Shown here: positions 40,037-50,112 of the stretch, in pieces | Layout: each line of letters starts with the position of its first letter | How positions within the stretch are numbered: the stretch's first letter is position 1 | Assembly (NCBI GenBank): GCA_002336245.1 | Contig: DDDG01000003.1 | Span: 317,352-381,351 of the forward strand | Length of the DNA stretch: 64,000 bases | From: Flavobacteriales bacterium UBA1986 | Lineage (GTDB): Bacteria > Bacteroidota > Bacteroidia > Flavobacteriales_G > Salibacteraceae | Direction: 5' to 3' | Made by a program: the position numbers and the translations under genes | The notes under the pieces: model-generated | What the model saw: only the letters and a program-made list of their open reading frames with translations | Databases searched by the model: none | Told to the model about the DNA's origin: nothing

Positions 40037-41467
40037 ATGAGAGCCCTACTCACATACATGATCTTGGTTTCAGTTTTCTTTTCCTGCAAGAAGGGAGAGA
40101 AAAAAGAGAACCTTCCGCCCGATACTTTCATCTCCGTAGACAAGATTAATTTGAGTGGAGACGATCGCCTCAACAGCAGCGTGCAGTTGCAGTGGTTTGG
40201 CAGCGATCAAGATGGTTATGTTCAGGAATACGAGCTTTCAATCGATGGTGGAAACGAATGGTTCAGAACCAAATCTCAAGACAGTCTTTTCATCTTCTCC
40301 ATCGAATCGGGTTCCGATACAGTAGATGTGGAATTTCGTGTGAGAGCAATAGACAATGAAGACTCTGTTGACCCAAGTCCTGCCGCTTTGAGCATTCCGA
40401 TTAAAAACACAGCTCCATCGGTGTTGTTTAAGTCGGATTTAATGCCGCAAGACACCGTGTTTTCGGTGGCAACCATTTCCTGGGAAGCAAGTGATTTCGA
40501 CGGAAATGAGACGATTGATCGAGCCTTTATTAAAGTGAATGAAGGTTCGTGGTACCCACTCGATCGAAAAGTTAGCACCATCTCATTAGTTGCAATTGAC
40601 CCGCTTGGAACTGGCGCTCAAGAAGCTTACGTGTACACCGACGTGAATGCCCCTCTGAGTGAATCCATCACTGGCTTTCGCCTGGAAGATACCAACCGGG
40701 TATATGTGAAAGTCGAAGACATTGCAGGTTCTGAAAGCACGATTGATACTTCAGAAATTTTCTACGTAAAAAACCAAAAGACCGACATCCTGGTTATTGC
40801 AGCCAACCCCGACGGTGATGCCTTTTACCGCGCCAATTTAGATGCAGTCACCACAGGTTACGATTACATCAATTACTACACGAACGCCGGCCAAAACCAA
40901 CCCAAGTTCTGGAACATCACCTTCAACTTAATGATCAACTTGTACGATGTGTTGGTCATTTACACTGAGAATTCGATTTTCGAGGATGCCCAAACTAAGC
41001 AGGATCGACTCCTTCTTGAATCAGCTGCTCCTTCCCTTCAATCCTTTTTCGATTCGAATGGAAAGCTGCTCTGTTCGGCCATCTTCCCCAACGACTTCTC
41101 GAGCGAATCGAGCTTGTTTCAAACGCTTCCAATGGATCGGCTTACAGAAGCAGCAGGTGGAACTGCCATCCTCGGTTTCGACAGTTTAGTGAATCCACAA
41201 TTCAGCGCTTACGATACTTTGCAACCTTCAGAATTTCTAACAGGATTGGACCCATTCTACCCAACTGCTGATGCCGAGGCAATTTACAGGGCCGACTTGG
41301 AAATAGTTGCCCCTTGGACTGGTCCGGACATCATCGCTGCTAGAAGGAAACCAGATGGAAAAGTGAAACAGATCTTTTTCTCTGTAGAAATGCACAAGCT
41401 GAATGGTCGTCAAAACGCCATGCGCGATTTGTTTGACCAGATCATGAATACCGATTTCAATTGGTAA
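40037..41467 (+). CDS. Lipoprotein with fibronectin-like domains, unknown function
   Basis: 476 residues from the ATG at 40037, chosen because it begins the lipoprotein signal peptide (LLTYMILVSVFFSC, lipobox Cys); a start 30 nt upstream lies within the hairpin. The mature part opens with LPPDTFISVDKINLSGDDR and two fibronectin/Ig-like domains (VQLQWFGSDQDGYVQEYELSIDGG; ATISWEASDFDGNETID). The C-terminal 220 residues look like an alpha/beta domain (TDILVIAANPDGDAFYRANL ... YDVLVIYTENSIF ... GKLLCSAIFPND), possibly of the class I amidotransferase-like fold, without a convincing catalytic Cys triad. Likely outer-membrane anchored, working with the TonB receptor whose gene overlaps its end by 7 nt. 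Confidence 0.78.
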   Translation: MRALLTYMILVSVFFSCKKGEKKENLPPDTFISVDKINLSGDDRLNSSVQLQWFGSDQDGYVQEYELSIDGGNEWFRTKSQDSLFIFSIESGSDTVDVEFRVRAIDNEDSVDPSPAALSIPIKNTAPSVLFKSDLMPQDTVFSVATISWEASDFDGNETIDRAFIKVNEGSWYPLDRKVSTISLVAIDPLGTGAQEAYVYTDVNAPLSESITGFRLEDTNRVYVKVEDIAGSESTIDTSEIFYVKNQKTDILVIAANPDGDAFYRANLDAVTTGYDYINYYTNAGQNQPKFWNITFNLMINLYDVLVIYTENSIFEDAQTKQDRLLLESAAPSLQSFFDSNGKLLCSAIFPNDFSSESSLFQTLPMDRLTEAAGGTAILGFDSLVNPQFSAYDTLQPSEFLTGLDPFYPTADAEAIYRADLEIVAPWTGPDIIAARRKPDGKVKQIFFSVEMHKLNGRQNAMRDLFDQIMNTDFNW

Positions 41468-44286
41468 GAGCAGTCGTCATATCGTTCCTAGCGTTTTTGC
41501 TCAGCCTGGGCTCACAGGCTCAATTTGGATCTATTGCCGGTGTGATTCAGGATAAAGAAAGCAACGAAACCCTCATTGGGGCTACCGTGATGATTGTGGG
41601 TAGCTACAAAGGTGCTTCCAGTGATTTGGATGGAAAATACTCTTTGGATGAGGTGAGCCCAGGAGACTACAGCGTGAAATTCTCATACATCGGATATTCG
41701 GATGTTGTGGTGAATGGAGTTCGTGTAAAAAAAGGAGAAGTCACCAAGGTGGATGCAAAACTTCAATTGCGTTCCACGACGATTCAAGAAGTTGTGGTGG
41801 TTGGAAATGCGAGCATGATCAACCTCGAAAAAGCCTCCTCTGGAGTCACCATCGATAAAGAGGAAATTTCACAAATGAATGTGCGGAATGTTCAAGACAT
41901 CATTTCCATGCAAGCAGGGGTAAATCAAACTCCCGATGGGGTAAATATTCGCGGAGCTCGAAACTACGAAACGCAGTACATCGTGGATGGAATCAGCGCC
42001 CAAGACCCCTTGTCGGGAACTGGGTTTGGAGTCGAAGTTTCAGCTGGTTCTATTGGCGATTTGAGTTTGATTACTGGTGGTGCCGGTGCTGAATTTGGTG
42101 GTGGTGCTGGTGGGGTTATTTCCACAAAAATCCGAGAAGGTGGAAAACGCCTTGAAGCGAGCGGAAGCTGGATTCGCGACAATTTTGGCTTCAACGAAAA
42201 TCAGGGAACTGCTTGGAATACCGACATCGCTGAGCTTTCGCTTGGTGGACCGGTGCCCTTCACAAAGAAGAAACTCACCTTCTTCACTTCGGTGAATATG
42301 CGACTGAGCGACGACTACTACCGCATTTACGCCGACCAGCTCCACTCTTCCCTATTCCCATCGAATGATTCCATTTGGGCTCCCAGACAGAACAACAAAT
42401 GGTCGCACACTTTTAAGCTGGCCTATCAAATTCGTCCTGGCACAAAGCTCAGTTTTACCAATCAGCACTCCTTGGCTGTGAACCAGAACACGCGGTCCTT
42501 GCAAGTAGTTGGCTTCGATGCTGTTGTACAACCCGGACTGCAATATCCCTTCAGCTTGCAGCCAGACAATGCTACGACCTACACGCATCACTCAAATTTG
42601 AGCGTTTTAAACTTCAGTCATTTCTTCAAGAACAACCTAAACCTCAGCGTGTCTCTTGGGCGTCTCTTCACGAACCTTCGTGCCGACGCCAACGGAAGGC
42701 CATTTCGCGACGAAACGGTAGACCAGATTTACGATCCACGTTCCCTGGTAACAGCTCCGGTTCAGTTGTTCAATCCCGACGATCCCTATATTTTTGTCAT
42801 TCCTGGTGAAGGCTTGTACAACAACGATGGCATCAGCACACTTTGGCACGATCACTATGCAGAAGAGTTCACTTTCAAGGGAAAATTGGCTTTTTATCCG
42901 AACAATGAAATCCACGAATTTGTGGCTGGAGTGGAACACAAAGAACTGGAGTACCAATGGGCCGATGTTAGCCGTCCGTGGGTAGGAGCTCCCATTCAGA
43001 TCAGCGAGACCGAGAGCACTCCTTCCATCAGCATCGGCAGTTCAAGTGAAATTTGGAATGTGAAACCGCGGAATGGTGGAATCTTCATCCAAGACAAAAT
43101 CAATTATAAAAGCATCAATGCCACCTTAGGGCTGCGCTACAATTATTGGGCTTATGGTAGTCTAATCGACGATGCTGTTGAAAACCCGAATACTCCCATC
43201 ATCGACAACGTTCGTGAGGAATATAGAAAAGGAACTTCCAAACTATTTGGAAGTCGATATAAAGGCCGAATTCTGCCAAGAGTGAACGTTTCATTTCCAG
43301 TTACCGACAACAACGTGCTCTTCTTCAATTACAGTCATGCCATGCAAATGCCTCACCCGCGCTTCTTGTACGCAGGACTCGATCCCGACTTCTTGGATCG
43401 CTCTTTCTTATCCACGGTTGGAAATCCAATTCTCAAACCTGAAGCAACGGTTTCCTACGAAATCGGAATCAAAACTCAAATCACCCGCGACCTAGGTGTG
43501 ACCCTCACGGCCTACAACAACGACAAATACGACTACATCATTCCGGGTACCATCAACATCCGAGACCAAACCGGTCGATTTGCTCAGAAGACCTTCTATT
43601 TCAATCAAGATTACGCGCGCATCATTGGCGTTGAATTGGGCATTGCACAGCGGGTCGGGAAGTTTTTCTTGCTTCGTTTCAACGGCTCCTACCAATCGGC
43701 GACAGGTAAATCGAACTCGGCACGCGAAGGATTACTTCAACTTAAATCACAGGGTTTCGTGAACACGACCAAAGAGCAGCCCTTAAGCTGGGATCGACCG
43801 TGGGACTTGAAACTCGCCTTGATGTTCAACGGTGATTCCACACTAAAAATTGGCAAATTCCCACTGAACTATTTCCATGCATTCTTCTCCATGAATTACA
43901 AATCAGGCTTCCGTTATACGCCTGTCGAATTTGTAGGAACCAATGATCTTGGGCGTAATGTGTACGAATACAGGAATGACCGTCCGAATGAGAAGATTGC
44001 CAAAGCTTGGTTCTGGGCCGACTTCCGTTTGAGTCGCGATTTTTTCTTCAAAAAGAATACAGGCTTCTCAGTTAGTTTAGAAGTGAAAAACCTCTTCAAC
44101 AACAAAAACGCTTACACCGTAAATCCTGTTACTGGCGATGGCTATCGCGATGGCGATAATGTGCCAATTTCTTGGCGAGATCCAAAAATCAATGATCCGC
44201 AACCACCAAGTGGGGCACCTCCAACCAATCCGGCTCGCTGGATGGCACCTCGTCAGATTTTGTACGGAATTCAATTTAGATTTTGA
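41461..44286 (+). CDS. TonB-dependent receptor with CarboxypepD_reg-like domain
   Basis: 941 residues; TTG start overlapping the previous stop; signal peptide (VVISFLAFLLSLG, cleavage near SQAQ). Residues about 22-105 are the carboxypeptidase regulatory-like beta domain (GSIAGVIQDKESNETLIGATV ... LDGKYSLDEVSPGDYSVKFSYIGY), followed by the plug (NVRNVQDIISMQAGV ... VNIRGARNYETQYIVDG ... GGAGAEFGGGAGGV) and a 22-strand-type barrel ending in Phe (QILYGIQFRF). This is the SusC/CarboxypepD_reg class of Bacteroidota, but no SusD gene follows; instead a PorV/PorQ-like gene overlaps by 4 nt. It should import a substrate through the outer membrane using TonB energy, or act with T9SS-like export; the substrate is unknown. 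Confidence 0.9.
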   Translation: MVRAVVISFLAFLLSLGSQAQFGSIAGVIQDKESNETLIGATVMIVGSYKGASSDLDGKYSLDEVSPGDYSVKFSYIGYSDVVVNGVRVKKGEVTKVDAKLQLRSTTIQEVVVVGNASMINLEKASSGVTIDKEEISQMNVRNVQDIISMQAGVNQTPDGVNIRGARNYETQYIVDGISAQDPLSGTGFGVEVSAGSIGDLSLITGGAGAEFGGGAGGVISTKIREGGKRLEASGSWIRDNFGFNENQGTAWNTDIAELSLGGPVPFTKKKLTFFTSVNMRLSDDYYRIYADQLHSSLFPSNDSIWAPRQNNKWSHTFKLAYQIRPGTKLSFTNQHSLAVNQNTRSLQVVGFDAVVQPGLQYPFSLQPDNATTYTHHSNLSVLNFSHFFKNNLNLSVSLGRLFTNLRADANGRPFRDETVDQIYDPRSLVTAPVQLFNPDDPYIFVIPGEGLYNNDGISTLWHDHYAEEFTFKGKLAFYPNNEIHEFVAGVEHKELEYQWADVSRPWVGAPIQISETESTPSISIGSSSEIWNVKPRNGGIFIQDKINYKSINATLGLRYNYWAYGSLIDDAVENPNTPIIDNVREEYRKGTSKLFGSRYKGRILPRVNVSFPVTDNNVLFFNYSHAMQMPHPRFLYAGLDPDFLDRSFLSTVGNPILKPEATVSYEIGIKTQITRDLGVTLTAYNNDKYDYIIPGTINIRDQTGRFAQKTFYFNQDYARIIGVELGIAQRVGKFFLLRFNGSYQSATGKSNSAREGLLQLKSQGFVNTTKEQPLSWDRPWDLKLALMFNGDSTLKIGKFPLNYFHAFFSMNYKSGFRYTPVEFVGTNDLGRNVYEYRNDRPNEKIAKAWFWADFRLSRDFFFKKNTGFSVSLEVKNLFNNKNAYTVNPVTGDGYRDGDNVPISWRDPKINDPQPPSGAPPTNPARWMAPRQILYGIQFRF

Positions 44287-45305
44287 AGCACCTCCTGACC
44301 ATATTGATCCTTTCAACGCTTTTCATTCCAAAGGATGTTGACGCGCAACTCTTTCCAAACCTTGGAAGGCAACGTGCTGGAATTGCTTCATTCGGTTTCC
44401 TGAAAACGGACATCAACCCTAGAAGTGTTGGCATGGGTGGAGCCTCGATTGCATTGGGTGATGATCCTTACGGCTTGTACAGCAATGTGTCTTCCATTTC
44501 CCTCAACGACAATCCAAGGTTTATGGCTTCCGGTTACACCTACGGACTTGGCCTAATGCAGAACTATTTGGGCTTTGTGGGAAAGGTGAAAAGCAATTAC
44601 GTTGGGCTCTCAATCAATACGCTTACCTCTCCAGCGATGGAAGTTCGCACCGAGTTTCAGCCAGAAGGAACGGGAGAATACTTCTACTATATGAACATGG
44701 CGAATGGGCTGAGCGTGGCTAAAAAATTATCCGATCAGTTCAGCTTTGGAATTCGCATCAATCACCTCTACGAACAAGCTGCGCAGTACCACAATCATTC
44801 TGTTGGGGCCGATTTAGGCTTCTTGTACATCACCGACGTTCGCGACTTGAAGTTTGCTGTGGTCGTCCAAAATTTCGGAGGAAAATCGCAAATGGATGGA
44901 GACTTCATCGAGAATCCCTTCAACCGCGATTCCCTTCAACAACCCGACTATTACAACCTTCCCACCATCTTCAAACTAGGGCTTTCGATCGTCGCATATG
45001 AAAACAACGGGCATCAGATTCTCACGGCTGTGCAATTGAACCACCCGAACGACAATGCTGAGAACATTCGCTTGGGTGTAGAGTATTCATTCCGAGATTT
45101 GATTTCTGCTCGTTTTGGATATAAGATCAACCTTGAAGGCCAGCAGTGGCCAAGCTTTGGAGTGGGGTATCGTTCCAAGATTGGTTACCACCCATTGCAC
45201 GTGAACTACGCTGCTAATATCACCAGTTTCATCGGGACTAAGCATGTATTTGGAATTGCCATAGTATTCAATAAAAATCGCAGTCAGAATGAAGTGGTTG
45301 AATAA
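44283..45305 (+). CDS. PorV/PorQ family outer-membrane protein
   Basis: 340 residues; TTG start overlapping the receptor stop (TTGA); signal peptide (LLTILILSTLFI, cleavage near VDAQ). The mature N-terminus has the family hallmark AGIASFGFLKTDINPRSVGMGGASIALGDDPYGLYSN, and the rest is a FadL-like barrel (strands such as NYVGLSINTL, LKFAVVVQNFGG, ISARFGYKINL). PorV shuttles T9SS cargo to the sortase and PorQ belongs to the T9SS attachment complex; additional paralogs of unknown role are common. Its place between a TonB receptor and a propeller lipoprotein suggests it serves the T9SS-A proteins encoded upstream, which is inference. Confidence 0.82.
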   Translation: MKHLLTILILSTLFIPKDVDAQLFPNLGRQRAGIASFGFLKTDINPRSVGMGGASIALGDDPYGLYSNVSSISLNDNPRFMASGYTYGLGLMQNYLGFVGKVKSNYVGLSINTLTSPAMEVRTEFQPEGTGEYFYYMNMANGLSVAKKLSDQFSFGIRINHLYEQAAQYHNHSVGADLGFLYITDVRDLKFAVVVQNFGGKSQMDGDFIENPFNRDSLQQPDYYNLPTIFKLGLSIVAYENNGHQILTAVQLNHPNDNAENIRLGVEYSFRDLISARFGYKINLEGQQWPSFGVGYRSKIGYHPLHVNYAANITSFIGTKHVFGIAIVFNKNRSQNEVVE

Positions 45306-46560
45306 ACAACTCTTATTTCTTGTGTCATTGGCTGCGGCCCTTGTCATGACTTCCTGCGAAAATTATTTTGGCAGTAAAACCGATTTAAACTTCATCGACA
45401 AGCCCGTATTTCAAAATAGGAATATTGCTTATGTACCCATTCTGCCCGTTCTCGATGGCTTTGCGAAACCAACAGATGTGATTGCTGGTTTTGATGAGTT
45501 GATCTACGTGGCAGACGCGGCAACAGAGGAAGTGATTTCATTGGATCAATCGGGGAGAGAAATTGGGCGGATTCGAGTTCCTGGAGTTACGAGCATTGCC
45601 CAAGATCGAAAGCTTGATTTATTGGCTGTAGGAACCTACGACACTTTGCTCACTGTATCCATTCCCCACCCAACGATTACCGATTCCATTACGGTTTTGG
45701 ATTCAGTTTTCACCCTCTCCTGCATTTACCGCATTGTTCAGCGAAGTGGCTTGTCACTAGATCTCAGTTCAGCAGATGTTCGCTTGGTTGTGCGCAATCC
45801 ATATTTCAGAAAAAACACCTTTTCACTCAGCGATGTAGATCGTAGGTTTACCTCAGTTGCTGTCTTGGCCGACAACACCTACTACGCCGCATTTGATGAT
45901 CTCTACGATACTCAAGATGCTATTTTCACTTTCGCAAGTAAAGAGTTTGGAATAAGTACGGGCTTACCGTTCGAAGACGACGATTTCCTCTCGCCGATCA
46001 ACGTCTCTGTAAATGGGGAATTGCGTTCGGATTATTTCAAAGACCCCAGCAGCATCACCACATTGGTTCAAGCGCCACAGCAGTTTTTCATGACCACGAG
46101 CAGAGACTTCATTTTTACCTCTAAATCACCAAACACAACCCTGAAGGTTCAGTACATTGAGTTTACAGAATCTGTTGACGGAGCAGCCTATGAAGTGCGC
46201 GATTTCGTTACTGGAGATACCAGTCTTGCCGAAGGTTTTCTCTACACGCCTAATCGCTTTCAGGAGCCCTCCGACGTCACTTTTACGGGAGACGGAAGCA
46301 ACTACATGTTCGTGGTAGACGCCATTCTCGACTCTCTCTACCAATTCACAAATACCGGACTTGAGGGAATAAAACCTCCTGCCGCCGCTGCCGACCAACA
46401 ATACATTCGAGCCTCCTTTGGGGGAAGTGACCCAACAGGAAAAGAGGTTGGGCAGTTCAGCGAACCTTCTGGCGTGGCCTATCTCGATGAGATTCTTTAC
46501 GTCGCCGATGCAGGAAACGGACGCATCTTGCGGTACAAGCTCACGCTTGACTTTGAGTAG
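45289..46560 (+). CDS. Lipoprotein with NHL-type beta-propeller
   Basis: 423 residues; ATG start 17 nt inside the end of the previous gene; lipoprotein signal peptide with lipobox ALVMTSC. The mature part contains NHL/6-bladed propeller repeats at both ends (FAKPTDVIAGFDELIYVADAAT and FSEPSGVAYLDEILYVADAGN) with more diverged blades between (FQEPSDVTFTGDGSNYMFVVDAIL). Such propellers bind proteins or glycans. Last gene of the seven-gene envelope run; its end overlaps the end of the convergent sensor gene by 20 nt, so there is no space for a terminator. Confidence 0.82.
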   Translation: MKWLNKQLLFLVSLAAALVMTSCENYFGSKTDLNFIDKPVFQNRNIAYVPILPVLDGFAKPTDVIAGFDELIYVADAATEEVISLDQSGREIGRIRVPGVTSIAQDRKLDLLAVGTYDTLLTVSIPHPTITDSITVLDSVFTLSCIYRIVQRSGLSLDLSSADVRLVVRNPYFRKNTFSLSDVDRRFTSVAVLADNTYYAAFDDLYDTQDAIFTFASKEFGISTGLPFEDDDFLSPINVSVNGELRSDYFKDPSSITTLVQAPQQFFMTTSRDFIFTSKSPNTTLKVQYIEFTESVDGAAYEVRDFVTGDTSLAEGFLYTPNRFQEPSDVTFTGDGSNYMFVVDAILDSLYQFTNTGLEGIKPPAAAADQQYIRASFGGSDPTGKEVGQFSEPSGVAYLDEILYVADAGNGRILRYKLTLDFE

Positions 46561-49065
46561 TCCTCTTCTTAAACAGATTTCTTAGGAAGCGCTCCATTGG
46601 ATTCAGACTGAGAGCCAGAATGATGTTCATTCCCAGTTTGAAAAGCGGAACCCCATTTGCATAATTGTCGACGTATGGTTCAATCGCCAAAATCACAAAC
46701 TCAAACAGGGTGATGATGGTGATGAGGATGAGTGCTTCGGAGTAGCGGTTTGCACTGCCTCGTGAAAAGTAGAGGGTCAGCCCAATGAGAATTAAAAAGA
46801 CCAAAGCCTGACCTAAATAATACCAACCCGTTTCGTACCACGGAGGTGAGATGCTAAAGGCAAAACTGGCAATCTTGCTCTCTGCTTCGTACATGTTTTT
46901 AGATTTCGCCATAAAAACATACTTCCCTGGAGGAATATTGTTGAAGCGCGCCTCTGAAATCTTATTGCAGTCGCTCCAGCTTTCTTCCAAACCTTTCAGT
47001 CGATAGGAATAATTGTGTGGAGTTCCATCCATCACTCGAAAGGATGAAAAGCTGAACTCCAAATCGTTCTGATTAAAATTAAGGACAGGTTTTGGCCGCT
47101 CGTAGCCACCGTTGAACAAGACTTCCTTTTGGTTCAGTCGAACGCGACGAATGTGTGTGTTGAAAATGTTTGAAACTTCAAAATCTCTTTCATCAAAAAC
47201 GTACAAGCCGTTTGCATTACCAACCCAAACTCTTCCCTGCTGATCAACTTCCAGGCAGCGTACAAAAGCGTCTGAAATCGGTTCGAACATATTGTACTGA
47301 AAGCCACCTTTGGCCGACCATTTTCCAGTTCGAATCCGATTGTCGTCGTTGGCGGTTGAAAGCCACAAAGCGCCTCGTTCATCTGAAATAAGCCTATGTA
47401 TGTAGAGGCTGTCCAGTAAAGAATCTTGCACAAGTTTGGTGGATTCTTGTTCAATCTGATCGAAATAGCTTAAGCCATAATTCGTCCCTAGAAGAAGGGA
47501 ATCGCCAAAGAAAACAGGTTCAACAACCGAACTCTCGAACTTTAAATTTTCCCAAAGGTCGACTAGCTCATATTGAACACCTTCTGCAGTGACTTCTCCG
47601 ATTGTTAAACGATAGAAGGCATCCGCAATACTCCCCAACCAATAAGTTCCCTTTCCATCACCAACAATTTTTCGAATGGGTGCCTCCACCCCTTCGATGT
47701 CAGCCAATACTTCCATTGAAGTAGGGTCCAGTATCTGCACGCCCGGATCTAAACCTAAGAGGATGATGTCATTGAGACTGTCGTACATGCAGGTCCATGG
47801 ATAACATTCATGAACCAGCCTTGATGAACTCGTTTTAAGATCCACCTCATACATGCCATCGTTCATGGCGCAAATGAGATGTTTCTCCTTTTTTGGGTGT
47901 GGAATGACCTTCCAACACTCTTGATTCAGATCTTCAATTTTTTATGAATCGAAATGCGAAGCTGCCGGACGATTTGGGTACGTCGGTTTTGGGAAAAGTC
48001 GATGACGAAAACTCCTTCGTGAGTTCCAATCGCTGTCCCGTTTTCGATGAAGCAGATGTCCTCTACAGCGCCGTGCAGGCCATCGATTCCTCCAAATTTC
48101 TTTATGCCCAATTTCGAATTAATCCGACTGATTCCATTGTTGCTCGCGGCCCAAATGCTGCCGAAAACATCGATGAGAAGACTGTTGATTGTGATGTCGG
48201 GCAAACCATTGGCACGTCCAATAACCTCAATGAGTCGGCCTTCTGGCGAAAGCCTGAAAAGTCCGTGATTGTCCACTGAAATGAGGAGGTTTCCATTTCG
48301 ATCGAGAATGGCGTCGAGAAGTCCATTTTCGGAAAATAATTCATCGACATCGGTATAGACTTTCTTAACCAATGAACCTTCCTCTGCCCAAATGCCGTTC
48401 ATGCCAATCAGGTAGTTTATCGAGCGGCCCTCGTCTTGAATGTTCTGAAGAATGAGCTCTTCGCTGCTCAAGCCTGGGATTTGTTGCGGAATCAACTTTC
48501 CTCCAATCAACTTCATCAAACCATCCTTCTTAAACTGAATGAACAGCTCTTCACCAAGGCTAAAACCTCCAACACATTCATCTTTGAATTGCAGGCTGTC
48601 TTGCTTTCCACTCTTCAAAAAGACGCCGGTATATTTTCCTAGAAAACAGATTTGGTCTTGAAACTCGAAGATGTGATGAAAGCGACCGCTCTCATAGCTT
48701 TCATCTAGGAAGAGTGCCTCCGCTTTTAGGTTCCCAAGAGAATCAGATGCAATTACACCAAGTTCATCCACAGAACCGTAATACATCCTGCCGGCACTCG
48801 ATTTAAATAAGCTGTAGACCGGAGCCTGGGACTCTGAGTAAATCAGTTTCCAATATTCTCCGTCGAAGACGAGTATCCCGTCGTTGTTTGCGAAATACAG
48901 AATATCGCGATCGTCTTCAGCTACACTGAAATTCTGGGGCTGTGCGTTGTAGATTTTCGGTTCAAAGTGATCGACAAAAGGAGACCCAATCCACTCTTGA
49001 GCTTGAGGGCTTGAAGAAGCGCACAAAAAGAGAAATGCAACATAGAATCGCTTGAATAGACTCAC
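46541..49065 (-). pseudogene. Periplasmic-propeller / Y_Y_Y sensor-like membrane protein with one-base frameshift
   Basis: Two reading frames join at the A6 tract 47938-47943 (T6 on the plus strand). The first (GTG at 49065 to 47926) has a signal peptide (FYVAFLFLCASSS) and Reg_prop-type propeller blades (PQNFSVAEDDRDILYFANNDGILVFDGEYW; SIWAASNNGISRINSKLG). The second carries on (EDLNQECWKVI upstream of its first ATG) with more blades, a Y_Y_Y domain (YSYRLKGLEESWSDC ... IPPGKYVFMAKSKN) and several transmembrane helices (YYLGQALVFLILIGLTLYF and two more). Adding one A restores a single protein of about 841 residues. Unlike the hybrid two-component systems with this architecture, no kinase or DNA-binding domain follows, so it may signal through a partner. 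A true mutation, slippage site or homopolymer error would all fit. Confidence 0.82.
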
Positions 49066-49171
49066 TGGGGACTTGTACTGATGTAAATTACCCGACCAAA
49101 ATAATGCTTTGGAGCTCGCTGACCACTTCTATGACAAACGAACCAATTGCGAAGGTGAACGTTAAAGAGGC

Positions 49172-49354
49172 ATGGGACTATTTAAGAAGACTACTCCGGA
49201 AGAAAAACTGCTCAAAAAACACAAGAAGCTTCTCGAAGATTTTCATCGACTATCGTCGATTGATCGTCGTAAAGCGGATGCAGCTTTGGCAGAGGCAGAG
49301 GAAGTGATTAAGGAGCTTGATAAGCTAAAAGAAGGTTTAGAAAAGAAACTTTAG
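49172..49354 (+). CDS. Lacal_2735 family small protein
   Basis: 60 residues, highly charged and alpha-helical: MGLFKKTTPEEKLLKKHKKLLEDF, SIDRRKADAALAEAEEVI, then a Lys-rich end. This matches the small Flavobacteriia family annotated as Lacal_2735, in which length and the initial GLFKK are conserved. No function is known; a coiled-coil or membrane-surface role is possible from composition. An AGAGG Shine-Dalgarno-like sequence precedes the ATG by one base. Its TAG stop interlocks with the stop of the convergent hydrolase gene. The 106 bases between it and the divergent sensor gene contain no clear promoter box. Confidence 0.8.
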   Translation: MGLFKKTTPEEKLLKKHKKLLEDFHRLSSIDRRKADAALAEAEEVIKELDKLKEGLEKKL

Positions 49355-50112
49355 TCGAGCAGAAATTTCAAGACTTTCGCGTTGAATTCTTCAGGCTTAT
49401 CTGCATGAAGCCAATGATTCGCACCTTCCACGGTTTCTAGAACCGCATTCGGGAAGGTGAGGCGAATGTCGGGCCAATCGTAATCTAATATGTAGTTCGA
49501 CTTGCTGCCTCGAATGAAGAGGGTCTCCCCAGTATATTCCGCGTCTTCTATTTCATCCCCTACGCAATCGATTTGGTCATCAATGGCGTCCAAATTAAAG
49601 CGGTAGGCTAGTTTTCCCTTTTCCTTCCAGTACACATTCTTCAAAAGAAACTGACGCACTCCCCACTCCGATATTCTTTTCTCAAGAATCGGCTCGATTT
49701 GACTTCGGCGATCGACTTGGCTGAAATCAACCTCTTTCAAGGCTGCCAGAATTTGCTCGTGGTGCACAGGATATGCTTTCGGACCAATGTCCGCAACAAT
49801 CAACTTTCGAACTCTTTCCGGATGGTTTTGAGCAAATTTCATCACCGTCTTCCCTCCCATCGAATGACCTAGAAGGTGGGCGCGTTCAATACGCTCGTTG
49901 TCCATGAATTCTAGCAAGTCGGCCACCATAAGCTCGTAACTAAACTCATCGCTGTGCGGCGAATGTCCATGATTTCGGGCATCCAATAAATGCGTTCGAA
50001 AATGCTGTGAGTAAACTTGAGCTGGACTTTGCCAATTGTCCAACATCCCCATCAATCCGTGAAGAATGATTAAGACTTCGCCCTCACCAAGTGCTTTATG
50101 ATATAGCTTCAT
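49351..50112 (-). CDS. Alpha/beta-fold hydrolase (YbfF-like esterase)
   Basis: 253 residues with the alpha/beta-hydrolase set: oxyanion loop LIILHGLMGMLDNW, nucleophile Ser84 in LLGHSMGGKTVMKF, and the catalytic His in EGANHWLHADKPEEF near the C-terminus; an Asp after strand 7 lies near TLFIRGSKSNYIL. DARNHGHSPHS and IVADIGPKAYP are typical of the YbfF-type esterases, which act on short acyl esters or acyl-CoA in the cytoplasm. Its ATG overlaps the stop of pdxJ by 4 nt, so the two are translated together; there is no known link to pyridoxine synthesis. Confidence 0.85.
   Translation of the reverse strand: MKLYHKALGEGEVLIILHGLMGMLDNWQSPAQVYSQHFRTHLLDARNHGHSPHSDEFSYELMVADLLEFMDNERIERAHLLGHSMGGKTVMKFAQNHPERVRKLIVADIGPKAYPVHHEQILAALKEVDFSQVDRRSQIEPILEKRISEWGVRQFLLKNVYWKEKGKLAYRFNLDAIDDQIDCVGDEIEDAEYTGETLFIRGSKSNYILDYDWPDIRLTFPNAVLETVEGANHWLHADKPEEFNAKVLKFLLD

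Noticed and set aside
49104..49307. 67-codon frame overlapping the Lacal_2735 gene
   Set aside because: Different frame, odd composition (RRLLRKKNCSKNTRS), and the overlapping frame matches a known small family with a good ribosome binding site.
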